Source: Acidovorax sp. GW101-3H11 (GTDB taxonomy: Bacteria > Pseudomonadota > Gammaproteobacteria > Burkholderiales > Burkholderiaceae_C). From it: 64,000 bases of DNA. The notes under the pieces were generated by a model that saw only the letters and a list, made by a program, of their open reading frames with translations, did no database searches and was not told the DNA's origin. Below are positions 33,551-42,356 of the stretch, in pieces; position 1 is the first letter of the stretch, and each line of letters opens with the position of its first letter. The stretch spans positions 140,845 through 204,844 of the forward strand of contig NZ_LUKZ01000029.1 of NCBI RefSeq assembly GCF_001633105.1, read 5' to 3'. A program made the translations under genes and the position numbers.

Positions 33551-34250
33551 AGCATGCTCGGGTTCAGGGCGGGAGCCGGGTTGTCGCCCCGGCAGGCGAC
33601 TCACTTTCTTTTGCTTCGCCAAAAGAAAGTAAGCAAAGAAAAGGCGACCCCCAGTCTGCGACCCCTGCGCTGCGCTACGGGGCAACCTGCGTCGGGGCGG
33701 CTGCGGGGTGCGCCGTGGAACTCGCTTTGCGCTGCGCGCGCCGCTCGGACAACCACGGCGAGTCAGAGCACGAGGCATGCGCGCTCCGACGCGCATGCTC
33801 ACCCCGCAACCGCCCCGCCGCAGGCGCAGCCAGCAGGGGGTGGACAGCCGAACATCCGCACGGGCCATCGCTTTGCTCGGCCCCGCCTGCGCAGCGCGTG
33901 GCGCTTGCGCCCGCGAGAGAGGGCCAAGCGCAGCGATGGCCCGTGTGGATGTCCGATTCGCGGGTCCCCTTCACGATGCGCCGAGGAGCGCAGGGCGTGG
34001 GGCGGCACGGGCGTCGCAGCGCCCGTGCTTCGTGCTCTGACTCGCTGCGGTTGTCCGAGCGAAGCGCGCAGCGCGTAGCGAGTTCCGCAGCGCGCCCCAC
34101 GCCCGAGCACCGCAGGTTGCCCGCAGCGAAGCGAAGGGACGCAGCGTGTAGGGTCGCCCTTTCTTTGGTGACTTTCTTTCGGCGAGACGAAAGAAAGTTA
34201 CTGCGCCGCCGGGCGCACACCCCGGCCCCCGCCCCATGCACAAGCATGCT
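33551..34250. repeat. 700-bp imperfect palindrome between the two RND pump genes
   Basis: Both ends read AGCATGCT, and the two halves are inverted copies of each other all the way to the centre near 33901. Matching pairs include CTTTCTTTT / AAGAAAG at 33603-33611 and 34190-34196, GGCGACCC (33643) / GGGTCGCC (34151), GAGTCAGAGCACGA (33760) / TCGTGCTCTGACTC (34030), and ACATCCGCACGGGCCATCGC (33852) / GCGATGGCCCGTGTGGATGT (33933). No recognisable protein is encoded; open frames arise only from GC richness. It has no visible target-site duplication. A related family may be widespread in beta- and gammaproteobacteria, from memory only. Confidence 0.9.
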
Positions 34251-34266
34251 GAATGCTTCCAAAAAC

Positions 34267-34312
34267 ATAGCTGCTAAGGCAATCCCAACGCGCGCAAACA
34301 CCCCAAAAAGCC
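34267..34312 (+). repeat. Dispersed GATAGCT/CGCGCGC element, copy 3
   Basis: ATAGCTGCTAAGGCAAT, five bases, then CGCGCGCAAA: aligns gaplessly with 387-418 over this part. It sits between the 700-bp palindrome and the ribosome site of the MdtC-type gene, so three repeat classes are stacked in one intergenic gap. Confidence 0.75.
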
Positions 34313-34331
34313 TAAAAGAAGAGGCCCACCC

Positions 34332-37300
34332 ATGAGCCTCTCCACCCCCTTCATCCACCGCCCCATCGGCACCATGCTCCTCACCCTGGGCCTGGCCCTG
34401 GCCGGTGCGGTGTCGTACTTCCTGCTGCCCGTGGCCCCGCTGCCGCAGGTGGACTACCCGACCATCTCGGTCAGTGCCAGCCTGCCCGGCGCCAGCCCCG
34501 ACACCATGGCCGCCACCGTCGCCACGCCGCTGGAGCGGTCGCTGGGTGCCATCGCAGGCGTGACCGAGATCACCTCGCGCTCCATCCTGGGCAGCACCTC
34601 CATCACGCTGCAGTTCGACCTGGACCGCAACGTGGACAGCGCCGCGCGCGATGTGCAGGCCGCCATCAACGCCGCGCGCACGCTGCTGCCCACGGGCATG
34701 CCCAGCAACCCGACCTACCGCAAGGTCAACCCGGCCGATTCGCCCATCATGATCCTGGCGCTCACGTCCGACCTGCTCACACGCGGGCAGATGTACGACG
34801 CGGCTTCCACCGTGCTGGCGCAAAAACTTTCGCAGGTCGAGGGCGTGGGCCAGGCCACGGTGAGTGGCGGTGCGCTGCCCGCCGTGCGGGTGGAGCTGGA
34901 CCCGGTGCGCCTGGCGGCCAACGGCATTTCGCTGGAGCAGGTGCGCAGCGCCATCGTCACCACCAACGCCAACCGGCCCCTGGGCGCGGTGGAGCGCGAG
35001 GACCACTACTGGCAGGTGGCCACCAACGACCAGGCGCGCGTGGCGGCCGACTACGCACCCCTGGTGCTGCGCTGGAAGAACGGGCAAGCCGTGCGCCTGC
35101 AGGACGTGGCCGAGGTTGTGGATTCGGTGCAGGACGTGCGCAACTTCGGTGTGGCCAATGGCAAGCCCGCCATCCTGCTGCAGGTGTACAAGCAGCCGGG
35201 TGCCAACATCCTCGAAGCGGTGGAGCGGGTGCGCTCGCTGCTGCCCGCGCTGCAGGCGTCCATCCCGGCGGCCATTGATATCGAGGTGGTGTCCGACCGC
35301 ACGCCCACGCTGCGCGCCTCGGTCAAGGAGGTGGAGCGTGCGCTGTTCATCGCCGTGGCGCTCGTGGTGCTGGTGGTGTTCCTGTTTCTGCGCAACGGGC
35401 GCGCCACCCTCATCCCCAGCGTGGCGGTGCCGGTGTCGCTGGCGGGCACATTTGGCGTGATGTACCTGGCGGGCTACACGCTCGACAACCTCTCGCTCAT
35501 GGCGCTCACGGTGGCCACGGGCTTTGTGGTGGACGATGCCATCGTGGTGCTCGAAAACATCATGCGCCACATGGAGCGCGGCAAGACCGCGCTGCAGGCC
35601 TCGCTCGACGGCGCGCGGGAGATCGGGTTCACCGTGGTGTCCATGAGCATCTCGCTCATTGCGGTGTTTGTGCCCATCCTGTTCATGGGTGGCATCGTGG
35701 GGCGGTTCTTCCGCGAGTTCGCCATCGTCATGTCCTCGGCCATCCTGGTGTCGATGGTGGTGTCGCTCACCACCACGCCCATGATGTGCGCGGCGCTGCT
35801 CAAGCCCCACCACCTGACCCCTGTGCGGCGCAGCGGCTGGCGGGGCGCCGTGGGCCGGTGGGTGGCGCGGGCCCAGGTGCGGGGCATGCGCCTGTACCGC
35901 CGCAGCCTGGCCTGGTGCCTGCGCCACCAGCCGGTGGCCCTGCTGGCGCTGGCCTGCGTGGTGGGGCTCAACGTGTACCTCTACACCGCCATCGACAAGG
36001 GCTTCATGCCCGAGCAGGACACGGGCCGCATCTCGGGCTTCATCCGGGCCGACCAGGCCACGTCGTACCAGGCGATGGAGCAGCGGCTGCAGCGCTTTCT
36101 GGCCATCGTGCAGGCCGACCCGGCGGTGGAGCATGTGACCGGCTTCACCGGTGGCTGGCAGCGCAACGCGGCGGCCTTGTTCATGACGCTCAAGCGCGGG
36201 CCGGGGCAGGAGAGTTCGGAGGCCGTCATTGCGCGGCTGCGCGAGCAGCTCAAGAACGAGCCCGGCGCGCGCCTGTTCATGTCGCCGCAGCGCGATGTGC
36301 GCATTGGCGGGCGGCAAAGCAGCGGCGCATCGTTCGACTACACCCTGCAGGCCGACGACATTGGCGAGCTGCGCACCTGGGAGCCGCGCATCCGCCAGGT
36401 GCTGAGCCAGCTGCCCGAGCTGGAAGACGTGAACAGCGATGTGCAGGACTACGGCCTGCAGACCTCGCTGGTGATCGACCGCGACGCCGTGGCGCGCCTG
36501 GGCCTGACCATGGCGCAGATCGATTCCACGCTCAACAACGCCTTCGGCCAGCGCCAGGTGGGCGTGATCTACAACCCGCTCAACCAGTACCGCGTGGTGA
36601 TGGAGGCCGAGCCACGCTACCTGCAAAGCCCCGAGACCCTGCGCGGCTTCTTCTTCGTCAACAACCTGGGCCAGCAGATTCCGCTCACGGCGTTTGCGCG
36701 CATCACCACCACCAACACGCCGCTGTCGGTCAACCACGACCGGGGCACGCCCGCCAGCAGCATCAGCTTCAGCCTGGCGCCGGGTGTGTCGCTGTCGCAG
36801 GCCACCGAGGTGGTCAACAACGCAGTGGCCGAGCTGGGCGTGCCCGTGTCGGTGCGCGGCAGCTTCAGCGGCACGGCTGGGGCCTTCCAGTCGGCGCTGG
36901 CGGGGCAGCCGCTTTTGATTCTGGCGGCCATGGTCACCATCTACCTGGTGCTGGGCATGTTGTACGAGAGCCTGGTGCACCCGGTCACCATCCTGTCCAC
37001 CCTGCCGTCGGCGGGCGTGGGGGCGCTGCTGGCGCTGATGCTGTTCAAGACCGAGTTCTCGCTCATTGCGCTCATCGGGGTGATCCTGCTGATCGGCATC
37101 GTCAAGAAGAACGCGATCCTGATGATCGACTTTGCGCTCACGCGGCAGCGCCAGCAGGGCGGGGCCCCGGTGTCGGCCGCGCAGGCCATCTACCGCGCCT
37201 GCAACCTGCGCCTGCGCCCCATCCTCATGACCACCGTGGCCGCCATCTTTGGCGCGCTGCCGCTGGCCCTGGGCCGGGGCGATGGCGCCGAGCTGCGCCA

Positions 37301-37487
37301 GCCGCTGGGCATTGCCATCGTGGGCGGCCTGCTGGTGAGCCAGCTGCTCACGCTCTACACCACGCCGGTGATGTATGTGGTGCTGGACCGGCTGCGCACG
37401 CGTGTGCTGCGCGCCGTGGGCCGCCGCCGCAAGCAGGCGGGCGCTGCGCCCGCTGCCCCGGTGGTCTTGCAAGGAAACGACGGATGA
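34332..37487 (+). CDS. mdtC: RND multidrug efflux pump, MdtC/MuxC type
   Basis: A 1051-residue RND pump, the paralogous partner of MdtB. Conserved parts: N-terminal FIHRPIGTMLL, TM4 relay [15 protein letters not shown]-terminal [21 protein letters not shown]. It has a short basic tail (RAVGRRRKQ). AGAAGAGG lies upstream of ATG 34332. Its 3' end overlaps the outer-membrane lipoprotein gene by 4 bases (ATGA). Codon use is even across the gene, unlike the 3' end of mdtB. Confidence 0.95.
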   Translation: MSLSTPFIHRPIGTMLLTLGLALAGAVSYFLLPVAPLPQVDYPTISVSASLPGASPDTMAATVATPLERSLGAIAGVTEITSRSILGSTSITLQFDLDRNVDSAARDVQAAINAARTLLPTGMPSNPTYRKVNPADSPIMILALTSDLLTRGQMYDAASTVLAQKLSQVEGVGQATVSGGALPAVRVELDPVRLAANGISLEQVRSAIVTTNANRPLGAVEREDHYWQVATNDQARVAADYAPLVLRWKNGQAVRLQDVAEVVDSVQDVRNFGVANGKPAILLQVYKQPGANILEAVERVRSLLPALQASIPAAIDIEVVSDRTPTLRASVKEVERALFIAVALVVLVVFLFLRNGRATLIPSVAVPVSLAGTFGVMYLAGYTLDNLSLMALTVATGFVVDDAIVVLENIMRHMERGKTALQASLDGAREIGFTVVSMSISLIAVFVPILFMGGIVGRFFREFAIVMSSAILVSMVVSLTTTPMMCAALLKPHHLTPVRRSGWRGAVGRWVARAQVRGMRLYRRSLAWCLRHQPVALLALACVVGLNVYLYTAIDKGFMPEQDTGRISGFIRADQATSYQAMEQRLQRFLAIVQADPAVEHVTGFTGGWQRNAAALFMTLKRGPGQESSEAVIARLREQLKNEPGARLFMSPQRDVRIGGRQSSGASFDYTLQADDIGELRTWEPRIRQVLSQLPELEDVNSDVQDYGLQTSLVIDRDAVARLGLTMAQIDSTLNNAFGQRQVGVIYNPLNQYRVVMEAEPRYLQSPETLRGFFFVNNLGQQIPLTAFARITTTNTPLSVNHDRGTPASSISFSLAPGVSLSQATEVVNNAVAELGVPVSVRGSFSGTAGAFQSALAGQPLLILAAMVTIYLVLGMLYESLVHPVTILSTLPSAGVGALLALMLFKTEFSLIALIGVILLIGIVKKNAILMIDFALTRQRQQGGAPVSAAQAIYRACNLRLRPILMTTVAAIFGALPLALGRGDGAELRQPLGIAIVGGLLVSQLLTLYTTPVMYVVLDRLRTRVLRAVGRRRKQAGAAPAAPVVLQGNDG

Positions 37488-38926
37488 CCATTTCTCCCAC
37501 TTTTTCGCGCCGAACCGCCTGGCCGGTGGCGCTGGCCAGCGGCCTGTGGCTGGCGGGCTGCGCGCAGACGCCGCCCTATGAGCGCCCCGGTATGGACATC
37601 CCGGCGGCCTACAAGGAGCAGGCTGCCGCCCAGGCCCAGGGCATCTGGAGGCCCGCACAGCCCCAGGCCGCCCCCACCCTGCCGCCTACCTGGTGGACGG
37701 TGTATGGCGATGCCGTGCTGGACCGCCTGCAGCAGCAGGCCGATGCCAACAGCCCCACGCTGGCACAAAGCGCCGCCCGCCTGCGCGCCGCCCAGGCGGC
37801 TGTGGCCAGCAGCGGCGCCGCCGCACTGCCCACCGTGGGCGCCAATGCCAGCAGCAGCCGCGCGCGCAGCGGCACGCAACTGTCCGACGGCAGCAGCACC
37901 AGCCATTCGCTGGGCTTGTCTGCCAGCTGGGAGCTGGACCTGTGGGGCCGCGTGTCGGCCGGGGTGAGTGCCGCGCAGGCCAGTGCCCAGGCCAGTGCCG
38001 ATGACCTGGCCGCTGCCCGCCTGTCGCTGCAGGCGGCCGTGGCGCAGACCTATTTTTCGCTGCGCACGGCCGAGGCCCAGGCCACGCTGCTGGCCGAGAC
38101 GCTGAAGGCCTACAACAAGAGCTGGGAGCTGACGCGCAACCGCCAGGCGGCGGGCGTGGCGTCCAGCGCCGATGTGGCGCAGGCCGAGGTGCAGTACAAG
38201 ACCACCCAGGTGCAGCTGCTGGAGGCACAGACCACACGCAGCCAGCTGGAGCACGCGCTGGCGGCCCTGCTGGGCCAGGCGCCTGCGGCCTTTGCGTTGG
38301 AGGCCACGGCCGCGCTGCCTGCACCGGCGGACGTGCCCCAGGCCCTGCCGTCCGATCTGCTGCAGCGCCGCCCCGACATCGCTGCCGCCGAGCGCCGCGT
38401 GGCCGCCGCCAACGCGCAGATCGGCGTGGCGCGCGCGGCGTACTTTCCTGCACTCACCCTTTCGGCGGCGGGTGGCTACCGGGGCTCGCCTCTGTCCGAC
38501 CTGTTCAGTGCGCCCAACCTGTTCTGGTCGCTGGGGCCTGCGCTGGCGGCGTCGATTTTTGATGGCGGCGCACGCAGCGCAGCGGTAGAGACCGCCCGCG
38601 CCAACCACGCGCAGGTCACGGCCGCCTACCGCCAGACGGTGCTGACAGCGCTGCAGGAGGTGGAGGACAACCTCACCGCCGCTGCCGCGCTGGCGCAAGA
38701 GGAGCAACTGCAGCGCGAGGCCACCGCCGCCGCACAGCGCGCGCTCGATGTGGTGGAGAACCAGTACCGCGCGGGCACCGTGGGCTATCTGAATGTGCTG
38801 TCGGCCCAGACCACGGTGCTGTCATCGCAGCGCAGCCTGATCGACGTGAAGAGCCGCCGCCTGTCGGCCGTGAATGCGCTCCTCAAGAACGTGGCCGGGC
38901 GCTGGGAGGCGCTGCCACCTGCCTGA
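37484..38926 (+). CDS. NodT family outer-membrane efflux lipoprotein
   Basis: A 480-residue TolC-like channel of the RND pump. The signal peptide ends in a lipobox LAGC, with lipidated C26. Two outer-membrane-efflux repeats follow (about 70-255 and 280-465) with the typical SWELDLWGRV and RRPDIAAAERRVAAANAQIG segments. It completes an adaptor-pump-pump-channel operon. Start at 37484 overlaps the mdtC stop by 4 bases. The gene ends 14 bases from the convergent LytTR regulator gene, with no obvious terminator between them. Confidence 0.94.
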   Translation: MTISPTFSRRTAWPVALASGLWLAGCAQTPPYERPGMDIPAAYKEQAAAQAQGIWRPAQPQAAPTLPPTWWTVYGDAVLDRLQQQADANSPTLAQSAARLRAAQAAVASSGAAALPTVGANASSSRARSGTQLSDGSSTSHSLGLSASWELDLWGRVSAGVSAAQASAQASADDLAAARLSLQAAVAQTYFSLRTAEAQATLLAETLKAYNKSWELTRNRQAAGVASSADVAQAEVQYKTTQVQLLEAQTTRSQLEHALAALLGQAPAAFALEATAALPAPADVPQALPSDLLQRRPDIAAAERRVAAANAQIGVARAAYFPALTLSAAGGYRGSPLSDLFSAPNLFWSLGPALAASIFDGGARSAAVETARANHAQVTAAYRQTVLTALQEVEDNLTAAAALAQEEQLQREATAAAQRALDVVENQYRAGTVGYLNVLSAQTTVLSSQRSLIDVKSRRLSAVNALLKNVAGRWEALPPA

Positions 38927-38939
38927 ACTGCAGCCGCAG

Positions 38940-39803
38940 CTACATCGCCTTGAACAGGTGCGCGTAGAGGCGGCTCACCGGCAGCCGCTCGGGCCGCCCG
39001 CGCAGGGTGATGTGCTGCTTGCCCGCCTCGTCGCGCGTGACGGTGGCGATGTGGGTGGCGCGCACCAGGGTGCTGCGGTGCACCTGCCAGAACTCCTGCG
39101 GGTCCAGCTGCTCGATCAGCTCCTTGAGGGCGGTGCGGATCAGGTATTCGCGCTCGGCAGTCAACACCCGCACGTACTTGTCGGCGGCCTCGAAATAGAC
39201 TACCTCGGCCACCGGCACCATGTGGATCTGGGTGCCGTGGCTGGCCTGGATCACGCTCAGCCGGGCGGCGGGTGGTGCAGGCAGTGAAGAAGGTGGTGGC
39301 GGTGGGGTTGTACCCACGCCCGGCGCCTGCAGCAGCGCACGCAGCTGGGCCATGGTGGCCTCCAGCGCGGGGGCGGCCGTGGCAATGGCCGGGGCTGCAC
39401 TGGCGTGGCGCTGAGCCAGCAGGTCCTGCACCTTGGCCACGGTGCGCGCCAGGCGGCGGGCTTCGATGGGTTTGAGCAGGTAGTCCACCGCCTGGGCATC
39501 GAAGGCCTGCACGGCGTACTGGTCGTAGGCCGTGGCAAACACCAGGGCCGGGAAGGGCGTGTCGGCGGGCCAGGCGTCGGCCAGTTCCACAGCGGCGTCC
39601 AGGCCGGTCTGGCCGGGCATGCGGATGTCGAAGAACAGCACGTCGGGCCGCAGCGCCAGCGCCTGCTGCACGGCCGAGAGCCCGTCGCCCACGGTGGCCA
39701 CCACCTCCAGCGTGGGCCAGGCGCGGGCCAGCTCCTGGCGCAGGGCGGCGGCCAGCAGGGGTTCGTCTTCGGCAATCAGGGCGCGGGGGGCGGGCGGGTT
39801 CAT
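38940..39803 (-). CDS. LytTR family response regulator
   Basis: A 287-residue regulator. The receiver domain (residues 7-125) has E12/D13 and phospho-acceptor D59 in LFFDIRMPG, with K107 in YLLKPIE. A Pro/Ala linker (about 170-185) leads to a LytTR DNA-binding domain (ADKYVRVLTAEREYLIRTAL, FWQVHRSTLVR). It is the partner of the LytS-type kinase whose stop it overlaps by 4 bases. AlgR/LytR proteins control envelope and surface genes. It ends the eight-gene minus-strand run that begins at 44809. Confidence 0.93.
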   Translation of the reverse strand: MNPPAPRALIAEDEPLLAAALRQELARAWPTLEVVATVGDGLSAVQQALALRPDVLFFDIRMPGQTGLDAAVELADAWPADTPFPALVFATAYDQYAVQAFDAQAVDYLLKPIEARRLARTVAKVQDLLAQRHASAAPAIATAAPALEATMAQLRALLQAPGVGTTPPPPPSSLPAPPAARLSVIQASHGTQIHMVPVAEVVYFEAADKYVRVLTAEREYLIRTALKELIEQLDPQEFWQVHRSTLVRATHIATVTRDEAGKQHITLRGRPERLPVSRLYAHLFKAM

Positions 39804-40888
39804 GGTGTGGGTGGAAATTTCAAGGGAAAAATGACGTTTGCGCGCGTCCCGCCTGTGTTTTCAGCTATCAATTCAAGAGTGCCTGCGTTGCCGTGCAAGG
39901 TGGCCAGCCGTTCGCGGGCCTGGGCCAGTCCAAAGCTCTGGCCGGGGCCGGGCGGGGGCAGCTGCTCGGGCAGGCCCACGCCGGTGTCTATCACTTCCAG
40001 CACCAGCTGGGGGCCGCTGCCGCCAGGCCGCGTGCTGGCGCGCACGGTGATGTGGCCGCCCTCCACCTGGGGCTCCAGCCCGTGGCGGATGGCGTTTTCG
40101 ACCAGGGGCTGCAGCAGCAGCGGGGGCACGGGCACGCTGCGCAGGGCGTCGGGCAGGTCCAGCGTGTAGGCCAGGCGCGGGCCCATGCGCACGGCCATCA
40201 GCTCCAGGTAGTCGCGCAGGCGGTCAAACTCGTTCTCCAGCGGGTGCTGGGTGCTGCGTGATGCGCTGAGCGTGGCGCGCAGGTAGGCAATCATGCGGTC
40301 CAGCATCTCCTGCGCGCGGGCGGGGTCGGTGCCGATCAGCACGCGCAGGTTGGCCAGCGTGTTGAACAGCATGTGGGGTTCGAGCTGGGTTTCGAGCAGC
40401 TTCAGGCGTGCTTCGGTCGCGTGCATGCGCGCCTCGGCCATCTTGTCTTCCAGGTACGCCGATTTGTGCATGGCGTAGAAGTAGTAGCTGCCCACCAGCC
40501 CGGCAATGGCCGTGATGAGGATAGAGGTGCGCTGGTCGGCCCCGGACAGCGATGCGCCCGCCTGGTAGAAGTGGAAGTAGTGGACGCACAGCGCGTCGGC
40601 CAGCAGCGTGCCCGCCAGGTAGCCGATGGCGATGCCCGCTGCCACCAGCGCAATGCCCTGCCAGCCCTGCGGCCAGCCTGTCTCGGCGGCCGACGGGATG
40701 AGCTCGCGGCCCAGGTCGATGATGGCCCAGGTGAAGGTCCCGATCAGCACCGAATACACCACCGGCGGCCCGTAGGGCTTGTCGGGCATGAAGGCGTACT
40801 GGAGGGTGGCAACCACCAGCGTGAAAGCGACCACCTGCAGGTAGTGCCGCAGCTTGCTGACGCCACTGAAATCGCGGCGCAGCGTCAT
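39800..40888 (-). CDS. LytS-type membrane sensor histidine kinase
   Basis: A 362-residue kinase. Four predicted helices (about 18-35, 45-60, 78-100, 122-140) are followed by a short coiled coil and a His_kinase domain with H172 in QLEPHMLFNTLAN. The HATPase domain has LVENAIRHGLEP and DTGVGLPEQ. Its final 19 codons (39815-39871) are AT-rich and coincide with a dispersed repeat, yet still encode a reasonable end to the ATPase fold (ENTGGTRANVIFPL). Overlaps both neighbours by 4 bases. Confidence 0.92.
   Translation of the reverse strand: MTLRRDFSGVSKLRHYLQVVAFTLVVATLQYAFMPDKPYGPPVVYSVLIGTFTWAIIDLGRELIPSAAETGWPQGWQGIALVAAGIAIGYLAGTLLADALCVHYFHFYQAGASLSGADQRTSILITAIAGLVGSYYFYAMHKSAYLEDKMAEARMHATEARLKLLETQLEPHMLFNTLANLRVLIGTDPARAQEMLDRMIAYLRATLSASRSTQHPLENEFDRLRDYLELMAVRMGPRLAYTLDLPDALRSVPVPPLLLQPLVENAIRHGLEPQVEGGHITVRASTRPGGSGPQLVLEVIDTGVGLPEQLPPPGPGQSFGLAQARERLATLHGNAGTLELIAENTGGTRANVIFPLKFPPTP
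39815..39871 (-). repeat. Dispersed GATAGCT/CGCGCGC element, copy 4, inside the kinase 3' end
   Basis: On the coding strand: TTGATAGCTGAAAA, then GGGACGCGCGCAAA, then CATTTTT and TTGAAATTT. Without gaps it matches copy 1 (384-440) at roughly three quarters of 57 positions. It is translated as ELIAENTGGTRANVIFPLKF using codons such as ATA, ACA and ATT that neighbours avoid. Confidence 0.65.
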
Positions 40889-41181
40889 GGCCGGTTCTGG
40901 CGCCGTTGCAGGGCTTCGCGCTCGCGCTGCACCATGCGCTCGCGCAGGCCGCCGCCGGTGCCCAGCAAAAACACCGAGATGCCATGCAGCACCAGCCCCA
41001 GCCCCCAGCCCAGCAGCGGGTACACCGACCAGGGGCGGTTGCCAAACGCATAGCGCGACATGGCAAAAATCACTGCGTTGACCAGCACGAAGGCTACTGC
41101 GTGCACGTACCAGCCCAGCTTGGCGTTGGCGCGGCGACGGGCCAGCGTGTCCAGTTCTTCGGGGCTCAGGGGAGTTGGCAT
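40885..41181 (-). CDS. 2TM domain protein, paralogue 1
   Basis: A 98-residue protein with two helices (AFVLVNAVIFAMSRY and LLGWGLGLVLHGISVFLLG) and a basic, coiled C-terminal tail (RERMVQREREALQRR). This is the layout of the 2TM domain that is often fused to, or placed beside, LytTR-type signalling proteins. It overlaps the kinase start by 4 bases, which suggests a joint role at the membrane. The N-terminal helix (EELDTLARRRANAKLGWYVH) is shared with the second copy at 43432-43725. Confidence 0.88.
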   Translation of the reverse strand: MPTPLSPEELDTLARRRANAKLGWYVHAVAFVLVNAVIFAMSRYAFGNRPWSVYPLLGWGLGLVLHGISVFLLGTGGGLRERMVQREREALQRRQNRP

Positions 41182-41240
41182 GGCGGCAAAGGTGCGTGGT
41201 GGGGCAGGGTGGTCAGAATTTTAGGTGGCTCGGCGGCTTG

Positions 41241-42278
41241 CTACGTCGGGCAGGCCAGCCGCGCCACCGTGGCCACGGCTTGCGCATCCAGCGTCAGCCC
41301 CATGTGGTTCACGCCCGGCACCAGGGTCACGGGCACGGGCTTGCCGGCCTGGGCAAACAGGTCGGCAAAGCGGTCGGCGTAGAACAGCTCGTCGTCCTGC
41401 CCGGCCACGATGCAGACGGTGCCCCGGGCATTGCGGATGTCGGCCAGATAGTCGTTGCGGGGCCGAAAGTTGGTGGCCACCGTGTACGAATAGTGGGGCG
41501 TGAGCAGCTCGCGCGCCACGTCGTTCAGCGCAAAACTCAGCACGGGCAGGTGGTTCCACCGGGTGATGCCGAACTGGTTGATCAGCGTGACGGCAATCAT
41601 GCGCGGCAGGCCTACTGAGGCCCAGCCGCCGCTGTCCGGCCGCGATGTAGGCGCGTTGTGGTGCAGGAAAGGCGACAGCAGCACATAACGGTCAAACAGA
41701 CCCTGCCGCGCGCTGCCCGCAAAACGCAGCGCAAACCCGCCGCCTGCCGAAAAGCCCATCAGCGTTTGCGGGCCCGCGTGGGGCACGGCGCGCAAAAAGT
41801 CCTCGATGTCGTCTTCCATCTGACCGATATACGCGGCCTGGCCCCGGGGGCCGGAGGCACCGTGCCCCCGCATGTCCAGGGAGGCCACGGCGTAGCCCGC
41901 TGCCGCCAGCGCCTGTGCCAGCACATGGTTGGACTGCCCGCGGGCGGAAGACCCGTGCACCAGCACCACCCGGCGCTGGGGAGCGCTGGCCGAGGCATCC
42001 GTGCCCCCTGTGCCGCCCGTGCCCCCCGTGGGGCTGTAGCCGTGCCAAGCCAGCGATGCGCCATCGCGCGCCGTGTAGCGCTGGGCCGGGGGCACATTGC
42101 TGTAGTCCACGTCCTTGAACGGGTTGTTGATGCTGGCCAGCGGTGGGATGTCCTTGGGGCCGCCCCAGGCAATGGCGGCGGCAAGACCTGCGAGGGCTGC
42201 AAGCACTGCGGTCAGGAGGGTGGCTGCGATGAACATGGCGTAACGGCGGCGGGGCTGGGGTGTGCGGGTGGGTGTCAT
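41241..42278 (-). CDS. Membrane-anchored alpha/beta hydrolase
   Basis: A 345-residue protein with a short basic N-terminus, one anchor helix (MFIAATLLTAVLAALAGLAA) and an alpha/beta hydrolase domain facing the periplasm. VLVHGSSARG gives the oxyanion region, GFSAGG the nucleophile elbow, GQDDELF the acid and GVNHMGL the histidine. A Gly-Thr repeat (TGGTGGTGGT) interrupts the early part. It resembles serine esterases/lysophospholipases; the substrate is unknown. Follows the next hydrolase gene by 78 bases in the same run. Confidence 0.9.
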   Translation of the reverse strand: MTPTRTPQPRRRYAMFIAATLLTAVLAALAGLAAAIAWGGPKDIPPLASINNPFKDVDYSNVPPAQRYTARDGASLAWHGYSPTGGTGGTGGTDASASAPQRRVVLVHGSSARGQSNHVLAQALAAAGYAVASLDMRGHGASGPRGQAAYIGQMEDDIEDFLRAVPHAGPQTLMGFSAGGGFALRFAGSARQGLFDRYVLLSPFLHHNAPTSRPDSGGWASVGLPRMIAVTLINQFGITRWNHLPVLSFALNDVARELLTPHYSYTVATNFRPRNDYLADIRNARGTVCIVAGQDDELFYADRFADLFAQAGKPVPVTLVPGVNHMGLTLDAQAVATVARLACPT

Positions 42279-42356
42279 GGAGGCGGGCAGGCCGGGATGG
42301 CCGTGGAGATGGGGAGCATACGGTGGATGGTGACCAGGGCGCCACCTGCTGAAGGT

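Noticed and set aside
33600..34200. Open frames inside the 700-bp palindrome that could be called hypothetical proteins
   Set aside because: Frames are open on both strands and in several phases because of GC richness and symmetry; the products are Arg/Ala/Ser-rich with no domain and no ribosome site.
33675..37658. Very long open frame on the minus strand covering mdtC
   Set aside because: It is the antisense shadow of the mdtC-type gene in GC-rich DNA: rich in His, Arg and Gln, without domains, and the plus strand encodes a complete RND pump.
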